Assembly: GCA_003104905.1 (NCBI GenBank)
Contig: PQAS01000027.1
Location: 58,353 to 122,352 of the forward strand
DNA from: Candidatus Methanoperedentaceae archaeon
GTDB taxonomy: Archaea > Halobacteriota > Methanosarcinia > Methanosarcinales > Methanoperedenaceae
Direction: 5' to 3'
DNA length: 64,000 nt
A model generated the notes under the pieces. The model searched no databases. It had not been told where the DNA came from and worked only from the letters and a program-made list of their open reading frames with translations. The number at the start of each line of letters is the position of its first letter. Position 1 is the stretch's first letter. The position numbers and the translations under genes are program-made. Below are positions 54,637-63,846 of this stretch, piece by piece.

Positions 54637-55896
54637 CTAAGTAATTTTCACATAGTCCCAGACTACTTTCAAATCAGAGGATAATGTACCTCCGGTGACG
54701 CGGCCTCCTATGACTAATGTCATCGGTTCCGTTGGAATAAGGTCGGTCTTCGTCAATATTAGATTACCATCCAGATAACCGGATACTTTGTCCGGCTCAT
54801 AAACAATCTTGATAGTTCTAAATACGCCGCTGAAATCTTTGACAACTACATTTGGATCGACTATTTTGCTATGATAAAGGTTGCTTGTATCGGTACTACC
54901 TCTTGGTCTGTTTTTTGTGGTCAGAACTTCAATATAGTCATGTGCACCAGGATTATAATAGAATCCCATCATTACTTCTTGTTGTGTCGGGCCATCAAAA
55001 TTCCACAGACCCATTCCTGCATATATTCCGGTGTTACTATTCTGGAAATTTGTATCTGCAAATTTGAACCTTGCTTCATATGTACCATAACCAAATTTGT
55101 CACCGCCCTTTGTCATTATTTTGTTTGTTCCATCCTTACCTGCCTGTGATCCTTTTGGAACAGTGAATAATATGAGGTCTGTCTTTCCATTTTCAGCATA
55201 AGCTGCCGGTACAAGATTGCCGGCAGGACTGTCAATTACCCAATTTGTTTGCCAATTTCCATTAGTAAATTCGCCGGATAATATCGGTATGGGTGTTACA
55301 GTTGGTGCGGGTGTTGGCGCAGGAGTGTCTTTCAAGTTTAATTCAACATCATCAATCCAGAAAGTCCCATAGCCACCCTGGATATTGACATAGAAATAAA
55401 TATATGAAGTATTCGCACCGGTCTTGAATCCCACTATTTTTTGTTCCCAGTCATTTGTGCCTCTACTGAATAGGGGAAGGTTAGTCAGGCGCAATAAATT
55501 CATATCTGCATCCAGCTCGCCAAATGTGATGGTTGGGATATTCGCACCATTTACACCCCGGGTTTTACCCCATGCAGAGAATGTGTACTCTGTGAATGGT
55601 TGTGCGCTTATCATGTCGGATTCCGAAAATCCTGAATTAAGGCCCATAGTCCCCGGGATGTTTATTTCTATTGATTTTAGACCGCTGTGTGAGATATTAG
55701 ACCATGCCGGGGTGTTTCCATCCTGGCTCACAAATGTCCAGTTCAGGGGAGCTGCTGTTCCGCTTTCAAATCCGGGATTCGCTGCAAAGTTAGTATCTGA
55801 ATAAGCTATCACTGAAACTGGATATATTATCAAAAAACAAAAAATCACAGATAAATTAATTATTCTATTTAGAGGGCTTTTTAGAAATGGGCCCAT
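54637..55896 (-). CDS. Secreted carbohydrate-binding-like domain plus concanavalin-like lectin domain
   Basis: 419 residues. Signal peptide (IINLSVIFCFLIIYPVSVIA), then the shared domain (about 36-195; DNA about 55327-55790), a short Pro/Thr linker, then a 205-residue beta-sandwich with SGEFTNGNWQTNW, KFGYGTYEARFKFAD and TIKIVYEPDKVSGYLDGNLI, similar to GH16/laminin-G lectin folds. I do not see the ExDxxE catalytic motif of GH16, so binding is more likely than hydrolysis. A perfect 18-base palindrome lies 62 bases upstream. A gene remnant follows its 3' end. Confidence 0.75.
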   Translation of the reverse strand: MGPFLKSPLNRIINLSVIFCFLIIYPVSVIAYSDTNFAANPGFESGTAAPLNWTFVSQDGNTPAWSNISHSGLKSIEINIPGTMGLNSGFSESDMISAQPFTEYTFSAWGKTRGVNGANIPTITFGELDADMNLLRLTNLPLFSRGTNDWEQKIVGFKTGANTSYIYFYVNIQGGYGTFWIDDVELNLKDTPAPTPAPTVTPIPILSGEFTNGNWQTNWVIDSPAGNLVPAAYAENGKTDLILFTVPKGSQAGKDGTNKIMTKGGDKFGYGTYEARFKFADTNFQNSNTGIYAGMGLWNFDGPTQQEVMMGFYYNPGAHDYIEVLTTKNRPRGSTDTSNLYHSKIVDPNVVVKDFSGVFRTIKIVYEPDKVSGYLDGNLILTKTDLIPTEPMTLVIGGRVTGGTLSSDLKVVWDYVKIT

Positions 55897-55957
55897 TTTT
55901 ATCTCCGTTTTTAATACAAGTTATCTTTCCGGACTAAGAAATCCTTCCAAACTGATT

Positions 55958-55975
55958 ATTCGTATATATACGAAT
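55958..55975. promoter_or_regulatory. Perfect 18-base palindrome upstream of the lectin-like gene
   Basis: ATTCGTATATATACGAAT lies 62 bases before the ATG at 55896. It contains a TATA-like core and shares arms TTCGTA/TACGAA and spacing with 6867-6882, upstream of another secreted-protein gene. Binding of one regulator at both promoters is the simplest reading. Confidence 0.55.
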
Positions 55976-56033
55976 GACACTATTTATAGTTTATGTGTTT
56001 GGTTCATTTGACCCACCTGGAAGTATATACTTT

Positions 56034-56066
56034 AAAAAAAAGAAAAAAGTTGCTTTTTAGCAACTT
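56034..56066 (-). terminator. Hairpin plus T-run after the putative hydrolase gene
   Basis: On the minus strand AAGTTGC and GCAACTT pair around TAAAAA and are followed by T-rich sequence. The first arm overlaps the stop codon. It is an intrinsic-type terminator for the 56065-58146 gene. Confidence 0.6.
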
Positions 56067-58146
56067 ATCCGTATCTTGCGTGGTAAAATTTTAACAGATA
56101 TTTCGGATATGGATTGGTTCTGGAACCCATGTTTGTATATGGGTATGTTATTATTGCATCTGCATACGGTGCAACCGCATTGAATTCCGATTGCGCCACT
56201 GCTTCTGACCATGTCCATGACATATCACTGAAAGTACCTGTCAATATCCACATCAGTTTCCCATTTGGGGCTGTATATTTTGATTTTAAATATTTTATCT
56301 TATTTAACGAATAAGAAACTTTTGCAGATGATGTCGGATATGAATAATCTACAATCGCATCGTAGTTTGCAAGCACATAATCATATGCGGGCATTGCATA
56401 CTTTATATCCGCATCATAATTACTATTTTGTGTTGACATTAGCCCGATCACCATAGACTTTTTACCAAGACTATGTACATATTCATTCCAGGCTTTATAC
56501 AAATTCGTAGTGTAGTACACTTCCCATTCTCTAAGAAGCGGGTCACCTGACCCTGCTTTCAATCCATTCCACCAGGCTTGATTCCATGCCTGGCCTTTGT
56601 TTTCAATGATCCATGTCTTCAACAATTTTACTTCTATACCATTGAATGTTGCCTTACCTTCAAGTTGCCATGTATTCAATGGTTCTGCCCATGTTGATAA
56701 GGCAATTGGTCCAAACATTTCTTCATGAAGTAAGAATGGCGCATATTCATATTCATTATTATACTTATTTGCTAAATTAAATCTATTCTGGATATATCCA
56801 TTAGGACCAATATCTGTCCACTTAGACGTTGATTTAGACCAATCTGACCACAGGTTAAAACTTACGCCTGTTGATTTCGGATAACTGAGCAATCCTGATG
56901 ATGAAGCTATGGTTTGCCATTTCATTAAAGGATCATCTACTGAAGCTACTGGTTCCCTATTAAATACTCCAAGTTCAGGTTTGTGTGTGGGGGTAGGTGT
57001 TGCCGTCAAAGTGGGTGTGGGTGTTACTGCAGGTGTCGGGGTGTTTTTTAATGTTAAGACTGCATCATCCATCCAGAAATTTCCATAACCATTCCAGATA
57101 TTGGCATAGACATAAAGATATCTTGTATTCGCAGCGGTCTGGAATTCAACTGTTCTTTGCGCCCAGTCATTCGTACCTCTTCCGAATACAGGGAGAAGGT
57201 TAATCTGGCGTATCAAGTTCTTGTTTGCATCAAGCTCTACTACTCTGGCAGCCGGAGTATTCGATCCACCGGTATTTTGGGTTTTTCCCCATACTGAAGC
57301 CGTATATGTTGTAAGGGGCTGTGCTTCTATTAAATCCGATTGCGGATATCCTGAAATAGTATTCGTTGTTCCGGGAATGCTAATTTTTATTGATCTTGAT
57401 CCGCTATGGGATACGCTATCCCATATCGGTGCATTTCCTCCTTGAGCCACAAGTGTCCAGTTAAGGGGAGTTGTTGTTCCTTTTTCAAAACCCGGGTTTA
57501 AAACAAGAGTTGTTTCTACTGGAACAGGGACAGGCGTTGGAACGGGTGTCGGAACGGGTGTTGGGACAGGTGTTGGGACAGGTGTCGGAATTGTTACAGT
57601 GATTAAGGTTTTTGAGCTTACCGTTACATCATCCATCCAGAAAGTTCCATAGCCATTCCAGATATTGGCATAAATGTAAATATATTTTGTAGTCGGCCCT
57701 GTCTTAAATTCTAATGTCTTTTGTGTCCACCCATTTGTACCCTTAGCGAAAACAGGAAGATTGACCTGGCGTACATATTTCTTATTTGCGTCAAGCTCGA
57801 CAACTCTCACAGCCGGAGTATTCGATCCGCCTGCATTTTCTGTTTTACCCCAAACTGATGCCGTATATGTTGTAAGTGGCTGTGCTGCTATTATATCCGA
57901 TTGTGGATAACCTGATATACGATTAGTGGTTCCGGAAACACTTATCTTTATGGATCTTAAACCGGTATGTGACCTGGTGTCCCAAACCGGAGTATTTCCA
58001 TCTTGAGTAACAAACGCCCAGTTAAGGGGAATTGTTGTGCCGCTTTCAATGCTGGGATTTGATACAAGATTTGTATCTGCAAGAGCTGAGGATGTGAAAA
58101 TAGGATACGTTATCAGCAAAATAAATATTAAATAAGAATATTTCAT
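56065..58146 (-). CDS. Secreted protein with two carbohydrate-binding-like domains and a putative hydrolase domain
   Basis: About 693 residues from ATG 58146. I choose it because AAGGG lies just ahead and a signal peptide (FILLITYPIFTSSALA) begins there; the longer frame to 58218 lacks a ribosome site. Order: signal peptide, shared domain 1 (DNA about 57603-58075), a (Pro-Val/Thr) linker, shared domain 2 (about 57048-57513), a Thr/Pro linker, then a 320-residue C-terminal domain. The last resembles an alpha/beta-barrel glycosidase: many Trp, HEEMFGP, EWEVYYTTNLYKAWNEYVHSLGKKSMV, NYDAIVDYSYP. The family is not recognised. Confidence 0.72.
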   Translation of the reverse strand: MKYSYLIFILLITYPIFTSSALADTNLVSNPSIESGTTIPLNWAFVTQDGNTPVWDTRSHTGLRSIKISVSGTTNRISGYPQSDIIAAQPLTTYTASVWGKTENAGGSNTPAVRVVELDANKKYVRQVNLPVFAKGTNGWTQKTLEFKTGPTTKYIYIYANIWNGYGTFWMDDVTVSSKTLITVTIPTPVPTPVPTPVPTPVPTPVPVPVETTLVLNPGFEKGTTTPLNWTLVAQGGNAPIWDSVSHSGSRSIKISIPGTTNTISGYPQSDLIEAQPLTTYTASVWGKTQNTGGSNTPAARVVELDANKNLIRQINLLPVFGRGTNDWAQRTVEFQTAANTRYLYVYANIWNGYGNFWMDDAVLTLKNTPTPAVTPTPTLTATPTPTHKPELGVFNREPVASVDDPLMKWQTIASSSGLLSYPKSTGVSFNLWSDWSKSTSKWTDIGPNGYIQNRFNLANKYNNEYEYAPFLLHEEMFGPIALSTWAEPLNTWQLEGKATFNGIEVKLLKTWIIENKGQAWNQAWWNGLKAGSGDPLLREWEVYYTTNLYKAWNEYVHSLGKKSMVIGLMSTQNSNYDADIKYAMPAYDYVLANYDAIVDYSYPTSSAKVSYSLNKIKYLKSKYTAPNGKLMWILTGTFSDMSWTWSEAVAQSEFNAVAPYADAIITYPYTNMGSRTNPYPKYLLKFYHARYG
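57521..57592 (-). repeat. 12-base tandem repeat encoding a Pro-Val-Pro-Thr linker
   Basis: Six imperfect 12-base units (form GGTGTTGGGACA on the plus strand) lie between the two shared domains of the 56065-58146 protein. They encode PVPT units forming a stiff spacer. A comparable run occurs at 59243-59357 in the beta-helix gene. Confidence 0.75.
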
Positions 58147-58344
58147 AAAACCCTTATATTTAGAATATACTCTCCCTGAATTCGTCAACATGTATTCAAT
58201 ACGTATCATAGTTATCATATAGAACTTATCATGGCCATGTGGATAAGTACTATGGCCACATGAAAAGATTTATGAACTTATCGTCATTATCATGACACTA
58301 AAGGGGATAATGAATCCCTTATCCAGGAAAAAAGTTTTGCAGAT

Positions 58345-59940
58345 TCAGCGGGATATTCCGGAATAATCTAAATCATTGTTGTACGCTTTATTATTTTTGA
58401 AAACAATATTCTTATACTTCACCTTGTATCCACGCTTTGCCCAATAACTGATTTTATATCCTACATTGTTTTTATAAGCGGTATTGTCGTGAAAGTAAAT
58501 ATTTTGTGCAAGTCCCCCCATTTCGGAACCAGTGGAGAATCCCAATGCACTATCATGGACAATATTCTTATATACTTCTATGTTAGAAACGCCATCAGCA
58601 TAACCATCAATATATATTCCAGCAGAAGCCACATTTTCTATAACATTGTCATGGATTTTGCTGTCTGAAGTGCCATCTTTCATATCTATACCTTCTCCTA
58701 TGGCGTTTTCTTTAATGTGATTGTTCTTGACTTCGACATTATGGCCATTACTTATGGAAATCATTTCGTTCCATTCATACCTTATGTTTCTATTGATAGT
58801 GTTTCCATCAATAATTATATTGTTTGATTTATACCACCCTACTTTGATCCCGCTGTGATATGGATTTTCAATATAATTGTTTTTTATTATGATGTTCGAA
58901 GCACCATTCACATGGACCCCTGCTCTACCCTTTATCAGATTGAAACCATTGACTTCAATGTAATTTGCGCCTTTTATCCAGAATAATCCCGACCAATCTT
59001 CCATCCTCAGCCCATTCCCATCGAGTGTAACAGTATCTCCCGGATATGCCGAAAAAGTAATAAATTTGCCTGGCCGTCCTGATTTTGTTACTATTACCTG
59101 CTCTTTATAAGTCCCTTTTTTAACATAAACCTTTTCGCCGGCATCTAAAGTATTCGCAGCTTTCTTAATTGTCAACCATGGCCTCGCTTCCGTACCCGGA
59201 TTATTGTCATTCCCATTCTTAGCCACATAATATGTATGGGGATCGGGTGTTGGTTTGGGCGTTGGAGCAGGCGTGGGAACAGGGGAAGGAACAGGCGAGG
59301 GAACAGGCGTGGGAACAGGGGAAGGAACAGGGGAAGAGATAGGAGTTGGGATAGGAGCAATGACAGGGATGGGAATCGGAGGGTCTTTTAATCTTAATTC
59401 TACATTATCCATCCAAAAAGTCCCATAGCCATCCCAGATATTAGCATAGATATACAGATATTTTGTAGTTGAACCGGTCTTATGTTGTAATATCTCCTGT
59501 GTCCAACCATTTGTACCTTTATCAAAGACAGGAATGTTAGTTTGGCGCAGGAAGGTCTTGTTTTCATCAAGCTCGACTACCCTGACAGCCGGAGTATTCG
59601 ATCCACCTATATTTTCTGTTTTACCCCATACTGATGCTGTATAATTTGTGAGAGAGTCTACTGGAATTAAATCAGATTGTGGATATCCGGATTTAAGATC
59701 CGTTGTTCCGGGAAGGCTTATTTTTATTGATTTTGAGCCGCTGTAAGATACACTATCCCATACAGGGGTGTTATCATTCTGGATGATAAATGTCCAGTTC
59801 ATAGGAATTGATATGCCGTTTTCAAAGCTGGGATTTGCAATAAGGTTTGTATTTGAATCTGCAATTGCCAAAACTGGAAAAATTAGCAACAGACTGCAAA
59901 TCGCAATTATCTTGATCGATTTTGATTTTATTGGAATCAT
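58345..59940 (-). CDS. Secreted carbohydrate-binding-like domain plus right-handed parallel beta-helix
   Basis: 531 residues. Signal peptide (KIIAICSLLLIFPVLAIA), shared domain (about 30-185; DNA about 59387-59850), a long PVPTPVPSPVPS linker, then HTYYVAKNGNDNNPGTEARPW, the DUF1565/NosD-like entry strand, and a beta-helix with many NNxIxxN turns such as NIIIKNNYIEN and NIIIDGNTINRN. Such folds are typical of pectate lyases, epimerases and polysaccharide-binding proteins. No lyase catalytic set is obvious. A surface glycan-modifying or adhesive role is inferred. Confidence 0.78.
   Translation of the reverse strand: MIPIKSKSIKIIAICSLLLIFPVLAIADSNTNLIANPSFENGISIPMNWTFIIQNDNTPVWDSVSYSGSKSIKISLPGTTDLKSGYPQSDLIPVDSLTNYTASVWGKTENIGGSNTPAVRVVELDENKTFLRQTNIPVFDKGTNGWTQEILQHKTGSTTKYLYIYANIWDGYGTFWMDNVELRLKDPPIPIPVIAPIPTPISSPVPSPVPTPVPSPVPSPVPTPAPTPKPTPDPHTYYVAKNGNDNNPGTEARPWLTIKKAANTLDAGEKVYVKKGTYKEQVIVTKSGRPGKFITFSAYPGDTVTLDGNGLRMEDWSGLFWIKGANYIEVNGFNLIKGRAGVHVNGASNIIIKNNYIENPYHSGIKVGWYKSNNIIIDGNTINRNIRYEWNEMISISNGHNVEVKNNHIKENAIGEGIDMKDGTSDSKIHDNVIENVASAGIYIDGYADGVSNIEVYKNIVHDSALGFSTGSEMGGLAQNIYFHDNTAYKNNVGYKISYWAKRGYKVKYKNIVFKNNKAYNNDLDYSGISR
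59243..59357 (-). repeat. 6/12-base tandem repeats encoding a Pro-rich linker
   Basis: Repeats of the form GGAACAGG(C/G)G(T/A) encode alternating PVPSP, PVPTP and PAPTP units. They separate the shared domain from the beta-helix. Internal near-identity suggests slippage. Confidence 0.7.
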
Positions 59941-60269
59941 TATATTTTCACCAATTATACTTCAGCACTACACTTACTATATTTTAGATGTAATTATAGT
60001 GCCTATAAAAATAAATGGGATTAGTGAAACAAAAATACTCTGATGATTTTATGAGTTTTTCTGAGTTTTTAAAGTTTAATATAGTTTATTTTAATTTTTC
60101 ACCCCATAAATGCCCTCTTTTGTTAAAATATGATGAAATTATACCTTTATTTTATAGATTGGATTATTAAATCTTACATTTCATTTGCGATGAACTTTAC
60201 TTCGGGAAAATAAACGCGCTGGATTTCACTCTTATATTGCGTCTTTTCAAAAAGAAAAAAAAGAGACGA
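59941..60269. other. 329-base gap without a gene
   Basis: AT-rich DNA between two minus-strand secreted-protein genes. No open frame of interest, tRNA or clear inverted repeat is seen. It probably holds the promoter of the 58345-59940 gene at its low end and the 3' untranslated region of the 60270-61739 gene, with A-rich sequence at 60247-60262, at its high end. Confidence 0.5.
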
Positions 60270-61739
60270 TCAAATTGAACGTACTGGGCCCTTCGTTTCG
60301 TCATTGTCTATTGTATAAACTTTAGTTTTTGGTGTGGCCCATGTTGGATCTTCACGTTTCCACGTAATTATCAAATCATTTGCTTTATTAGTGTGTGTAT
60401 ATATTATAGAAGCAAATGAATCCTTGCCTTTCTCGGTCCCTGTACCGGTTACACCCGCAGCTATATGATATACACTGCCTTTTAGTTGTACTGCCGAAGT
60501 ATGAGTATGTCCGGATAGATAAACTGCAACTTTTCGAGATATGAATAAATTCTCAAGCTTATCCCTGTTTTCAACATTCTGGTCCAGGGAATTGCCTACA
60601 TGATATCCTAAAGGATATAATGGCTCATGTCCGACTACTATTTTCCAGGGTTGAGATGTTTTTGCCAGATCGGTATTAACCCAATTATATAGAGCATCAG
60701 GGACATATCCGCCGCCGTCCCCATATTTGAACCATGCATCATTTTTCCTTCCATCCCAATACAGGTTCATATTAACGATATGAAAGTTCCCCACATTGAA
60801 AGAATATGTTGTCTTGTCGGTCCCTTCCGGACCGGGATTCAAAGGAACTAATGAATTTCCATATGATGATCGAACCGCAGCCATATCGTCATTATTCTCA
60901 ACTTCATGATTTCCAATTACATGAAATATGGGGATGTTTTTTGCAGTTGAACTTGAATATGCTTTTCTTACTTGCGATATTTTAGACATATCCCCAAGCA
61001 GAATTATAGCGTCGACCTTTCCGGTTGGTGATTGTGGCAATATTTGATTGAAATCTTTTGTTAATTCGGTTATTCCGGATTTTCCAAAATCTCCTGGCTC
61101 CGCATCACCCATATAAGCTATGGTTGCCCCATTGGGTGTTGGGCTGGGCGCAGTTTTTTCAGTGCTTATCGTTACATCATCCACCCAGAAAGTACCATAT
61201 CCATCCCAGATATTTGCATAGACGTAAACATAGCTGGTATTCGAGCCTGTCTGAAATTCCATGCTTTTTTGTTCCCAATCATTTGTGCCTTTACCGAATA
61301 CGGGAAGGTTAATCTGGTGCAGCCGATTCGTGTTTTCATCAAGCTCGACTAACCTGACAGTTGGAGCATTCGTGCCATCTGCACCCCGGGTTTTTCCCCA
61401 TGCAGAGACAGTATAAGTTGTACGAGATTCTACCGGTATCAAATCGGACTGCAGATATCCGGATTTAAGGTCGGTCGTCCCAGGGATGCTTATTTCTATT
61501 GATTTTGAACCGCTGTGGAAGATACTTGACCAAACGGGTTTAGATTCATTTATTGAAACAAATGTCCAGTTCAGAGGAATTGTTGTGCCGCTTTCAAAAC
61601 CCGGATTTGCCACAAGGTTTGTATCTGACTGTGCTATTGCTAAAATCGGATAAATTAGCAATAGGCCAAAAATCAAAAGTGCTTTTATTCCATTCATTAC
61701 TTTAGGTTTTTCCATTAAACTCATAAGATATTCAATCAT
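60270..61739 (-). CDS. Secreted carbohydrate-binding-like domain plus metallophosphoesterase
   Basis: 489 residues. Signal peptide region (IKALLIFGLLLIYPILAIA), shared domain (about 40-195; DNA about 61155-61620), short linker, then a calcineurin-like phosphoesterase: YMGDAEPGDF, ILLGDMSK, IGNHEVEN, VVGHEPLY and LSGHTHTS. The first metal motif is Asp-x-Glu rather than the common Asp-x-His. Several ATG codons lie near the start; the longest is given, and ATG 61697 would also retain the signal. An extracellular phosphatase tied to a glycan-binding domain suits recycling or remodelling of phosphorylated surface polymers. Confidence 0.78.
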   Translation of the reverse strand: MIEYLMSLMEKPKVMNGIKALLIFGLLLIYPILAIAQSDTNLVANPGFESGTTIPLNWTFVSINESKPVWSSIFHSGSKSIEISIPGTTDLKSGYLQSDLIPVESRTTYTVSAWGKTRGADGTNAPTVRLVELDENTNRLHQINLPVFGKGTNDWEQKSMEFQTGSNTSYVYVYANIWDGYGTFWVDDVTISTEKTAPSPTPNGATIAYMGDAEPGDFGKSGITELTKDFNQILPQSPTGKVDAIILLGDMSKISQVRKAYSSSTAKNIPIFHVIGNHEVENNDDMAAVRSSYGNSLVPLNPGPEGTDKTTYSFNVGNFHIVNMNLYWDGRKNDAWFKYGDGGGYVPDALYNWVNTDLAKTSQPWKIVVGHEPLYPLGYHVGNSLDQNVENRDKLENLFISRKVAVYLSGHTHTSAVQLKGSVYHIAAGVTGTGTEKGKDSFASIIYTHTNKANDLIITWKREDPTWATPKTKVYTIDNDETKGPVRSI

Positions 61740-61824
61740 ATTTGATAACTAATATTTGTCTACAATTTTCTAAGTTTATTTTAGTTAAAAAAGATTTACA
61801 ATTGTTTTATTTTGTTTTTTAATG

Positions 61825-62748
61825 CTAATTATTCATTTGAATAGTTTTTATACTTCTTGTCCGGTCTTTTTTGGTTTCATTGAATAATCTAGCCATGGAA
61901 TGTAATATGATACCCGTAAAAGCCATGAATATTCCCACAAGAGTCAGGATTATCATCAAGAGAGTAGGGCCATACTTCAAACTTCCCCCAAGATAGAAAT
62001 CCCGGAGAAAGCCTAATCCCATCGCCAATCCGATAATTGAAAAAACCATTCCCGGAATAGTAAAATAATAAAGCGGCCTGTTAAGTTCCATATCCTCCAA
62101 TACTTTAATGAGAACTTTTATCCCGTGGCTCACCGGATTTTCACTCGAGCCATCCACATCATACCTGACCCCGATCTCTACTTCTTTTATTCTCAATTTC
62201 GCATTGGCGGCATCCATTAGCATCTCACTTTCAATCGCCAGGCCATTGGAATTGAATCTGAAAACAGGAATGGCAGTTTTGGAAAATGCGCGGAAGCCGC
62301 TTTGTGTGTCTGTGATCTGAAGTCCACTGTTAAGGTTTGTAACCGTATCAAGCACATTCTGGCCTATCCGGCGGTAAAATGGCGTATCTTTTTTGTTACC
62401 ATTGATATACCTGCTTCCATTCACCATGTCGGCTTCTCCGGAAAGGATAGGAGCCACAAGCTTGGGTATCTCCTCAGGGTCATGCTGACCATCCGAATCC
62501 ATAGTTACAATTACTTTTGCACCATTGAGCTTTGCAAGGTCAAATCCGGTTTTTAGCGCAGCTCCTTTTCCCATGTTCCTGTGATGACAGATAACCTCAG
62601 CCCCCGCCAGTCTGGCAACTTCGCTGGTGCGGTCAGTACTTCCATCGTCAATGACTATTACACGATCAGCATGTTGTCTCGCATGGAGCACAATGCTACC
62701 AACCGAAACTTCTTCATTAAATGCAGGAATAATTGCTGTTATCGGCAT
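61825..62748 (-). CDS. DPM1-like GT2 glycosyltransferase with C-terminal membrane helices
   Basis: 307 residues. GT2 motifs are AIIPAFNEEVSVG, VIVIDDGSTDRTSE, VTMDSDGQHDPEE (metal DxD) and GSRYINGN. SHGIKVLIKVLEDMELNRPLYYFT leads into two or more C-terminal membrane helices. This is the dolichyl-phosphate mannose/glucose synthase type that makes the polyprenyl-phosphate sugar donors used by the GT39 enzymes at 35123 and 38108. It thus connects the two ends of the locus. The ATG at 62748 starts at the conserved PITAIIPAF. Confidence 0.88.
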   Translation of the reverse strand: MPITAIIPAFNEEVSVGSIVLHARQHADRVIVIDDGSTDRTSEVARLAGAEVICHHRNMGKGAALKTGFDLAKLNGAKVIVTMDSDGQHDPEEIPKLVAPILSGEADMVNGSRYINGNKKDTPFYRRIGQNVLDTVTNLNSGLQITDTQSGFRAFSKTAIPVFRFNSNGLAIESEMLMDAANAKLRIKEVEIGVRYDVDGSSENPVSHGIKVLIKVLEDMELNRPLYYFTIPGMVFSIIGLAMGLGFLRDFYLGGSLKYGPTLLMIILTLVGIFMAFTGIILHSMARLFNETKKDRTRSIKTIQMNN

Positions 62749-62925
62749 AAATGTTACCCCATTTTTATTTTATCCAAATTTTCATAATCGTGCTGCATTC
62801 TAAAGAATAGATTTAATACGAATTATTAACATATATAGCTTTCTAAAAAAAATGTTATAGTGAGTATAATTATAATCATTTGGATACCCCACGGTCCTCA
62901 TTTATACCACAAGAAACAAAAATAT

Positions 62926-63846
62926 CTATGAAGGAGCGATATCCTTGTCCCTGACAGAAGGAAGTTCTTTTATAAGCTTTTGGCCTGAAGATGAAGGTTC
63001 CCCCAGTCTTTTGGTCAATCCCCTGTTCCCTATTAGTTCAAGCCCACGATCGGTAAAAATAAATGGATGAGGCATTTCATTTATTTTGGTAATTCTCATT
63101 TTCTGAATCTGGATATAATAAGTGGGATAGGGATCCAGGTCATGCCTCTGGCTTTTGTCGAAAAATATAACGCCATCACCCATGAAATCAAATTCATCAA
63201 ATTCCTTTACTTCAAGCCCATGTCTTTTTTCGGTAATGGCAAGACAGGATATTTTCTTATCCCTGATTTCTTTCAGGATACTTCTCCACTGGGAAGACCT
63301 TCGGAACTCATGAATATCGAAAAAAGTATTGAGTGAATCAAAAACTATTCTTTTTGGCTTGAAAACATTGAAAATCTCGATGATCTCCTCGGTTGAAAGC
63401 ATCGTGAATCCAAAAATCTCAAGATAGCCTTTATCGATATATTCACCAATATCCCATCCAAATCTAATGGACTGCTTTATGATTTGTTCTACTTTCTCTT
63501 CAAATGAAAAAAAAATACACCGCTCGTCCTTCTTCAAGCCTTCCATCAAAAACTGCAATGAAAAGGTGGTTTTTCCGGTACCTGGCGGCCCTGTCACAAC
63601 GATTACGAAACCTTCCGGCATTCCGCCTTCGATCAGCTCATCAACACCTGGTATTCCCATTTCCACTCTTTTTATCAATCTACTGATACTGTGAGCATCA
63701 ACTTTTTCCTTGAAACGCAGTTTATCCATCCCCAGGAGGGCGCGTTCAAGAACTGTGTTCTTTGCCCCCAGTTCTTTCTCGTAACGTTCAAGTATTCGCA
63801 ATGCTTCAGTACTTATGGTTGTGTGTATGGGGTGTTTGTCGAGCAT
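62926..63846 (-). CDS. KaiC-like RecA-family ATPase
   Basis: 306 residues with a single RecA core. The N-terminal 70 residues include a helical segment of a DNA-binding or dimer type (TISTEALRILERYEKELGAKNTVLERAL). The core has GIPGVDELIEGGMPEGFVIVVTGPPGTGKTTFSLQFL (Walker A GPPGTGKTT), and Walker B within KRIVFDSLNTFF. Archaeal KaiC-like proteins are thought to be signalling ATPases and are numerous in Methanosarcinales. It is the last gene in the window, next to the polysaccharide locus. A regulatory role there is only a guess. Confidence 0.82.
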   Translation of the reverse strand: MLDKHPIHTTISTEALRILERYEKELGAKNTVLERALLGMDKLRFKEKVDAHSISRLIKRVEMGIPGVDELIEGGMPEGFVIVVTGPPGTGKTTFSLQFLMEGLKKDERCIFFSFEEKVEQIIKQSIRFGWDIGEYIDKGYLEIFGFTMLSTEEIIEIFNVFKPKRIVFDSLNTFFDIHEFRRSSQWRSILKEIRDKKISCLAITEKRHGLEVKEFDEFDFMGDGVIFFDKSQRHDLDPYPTYYIQIQKMRITKINEMPHPFIFTDRGLELIGNRGLTKRLGEPSSSGQKLIKELPSVRDKDIAPS

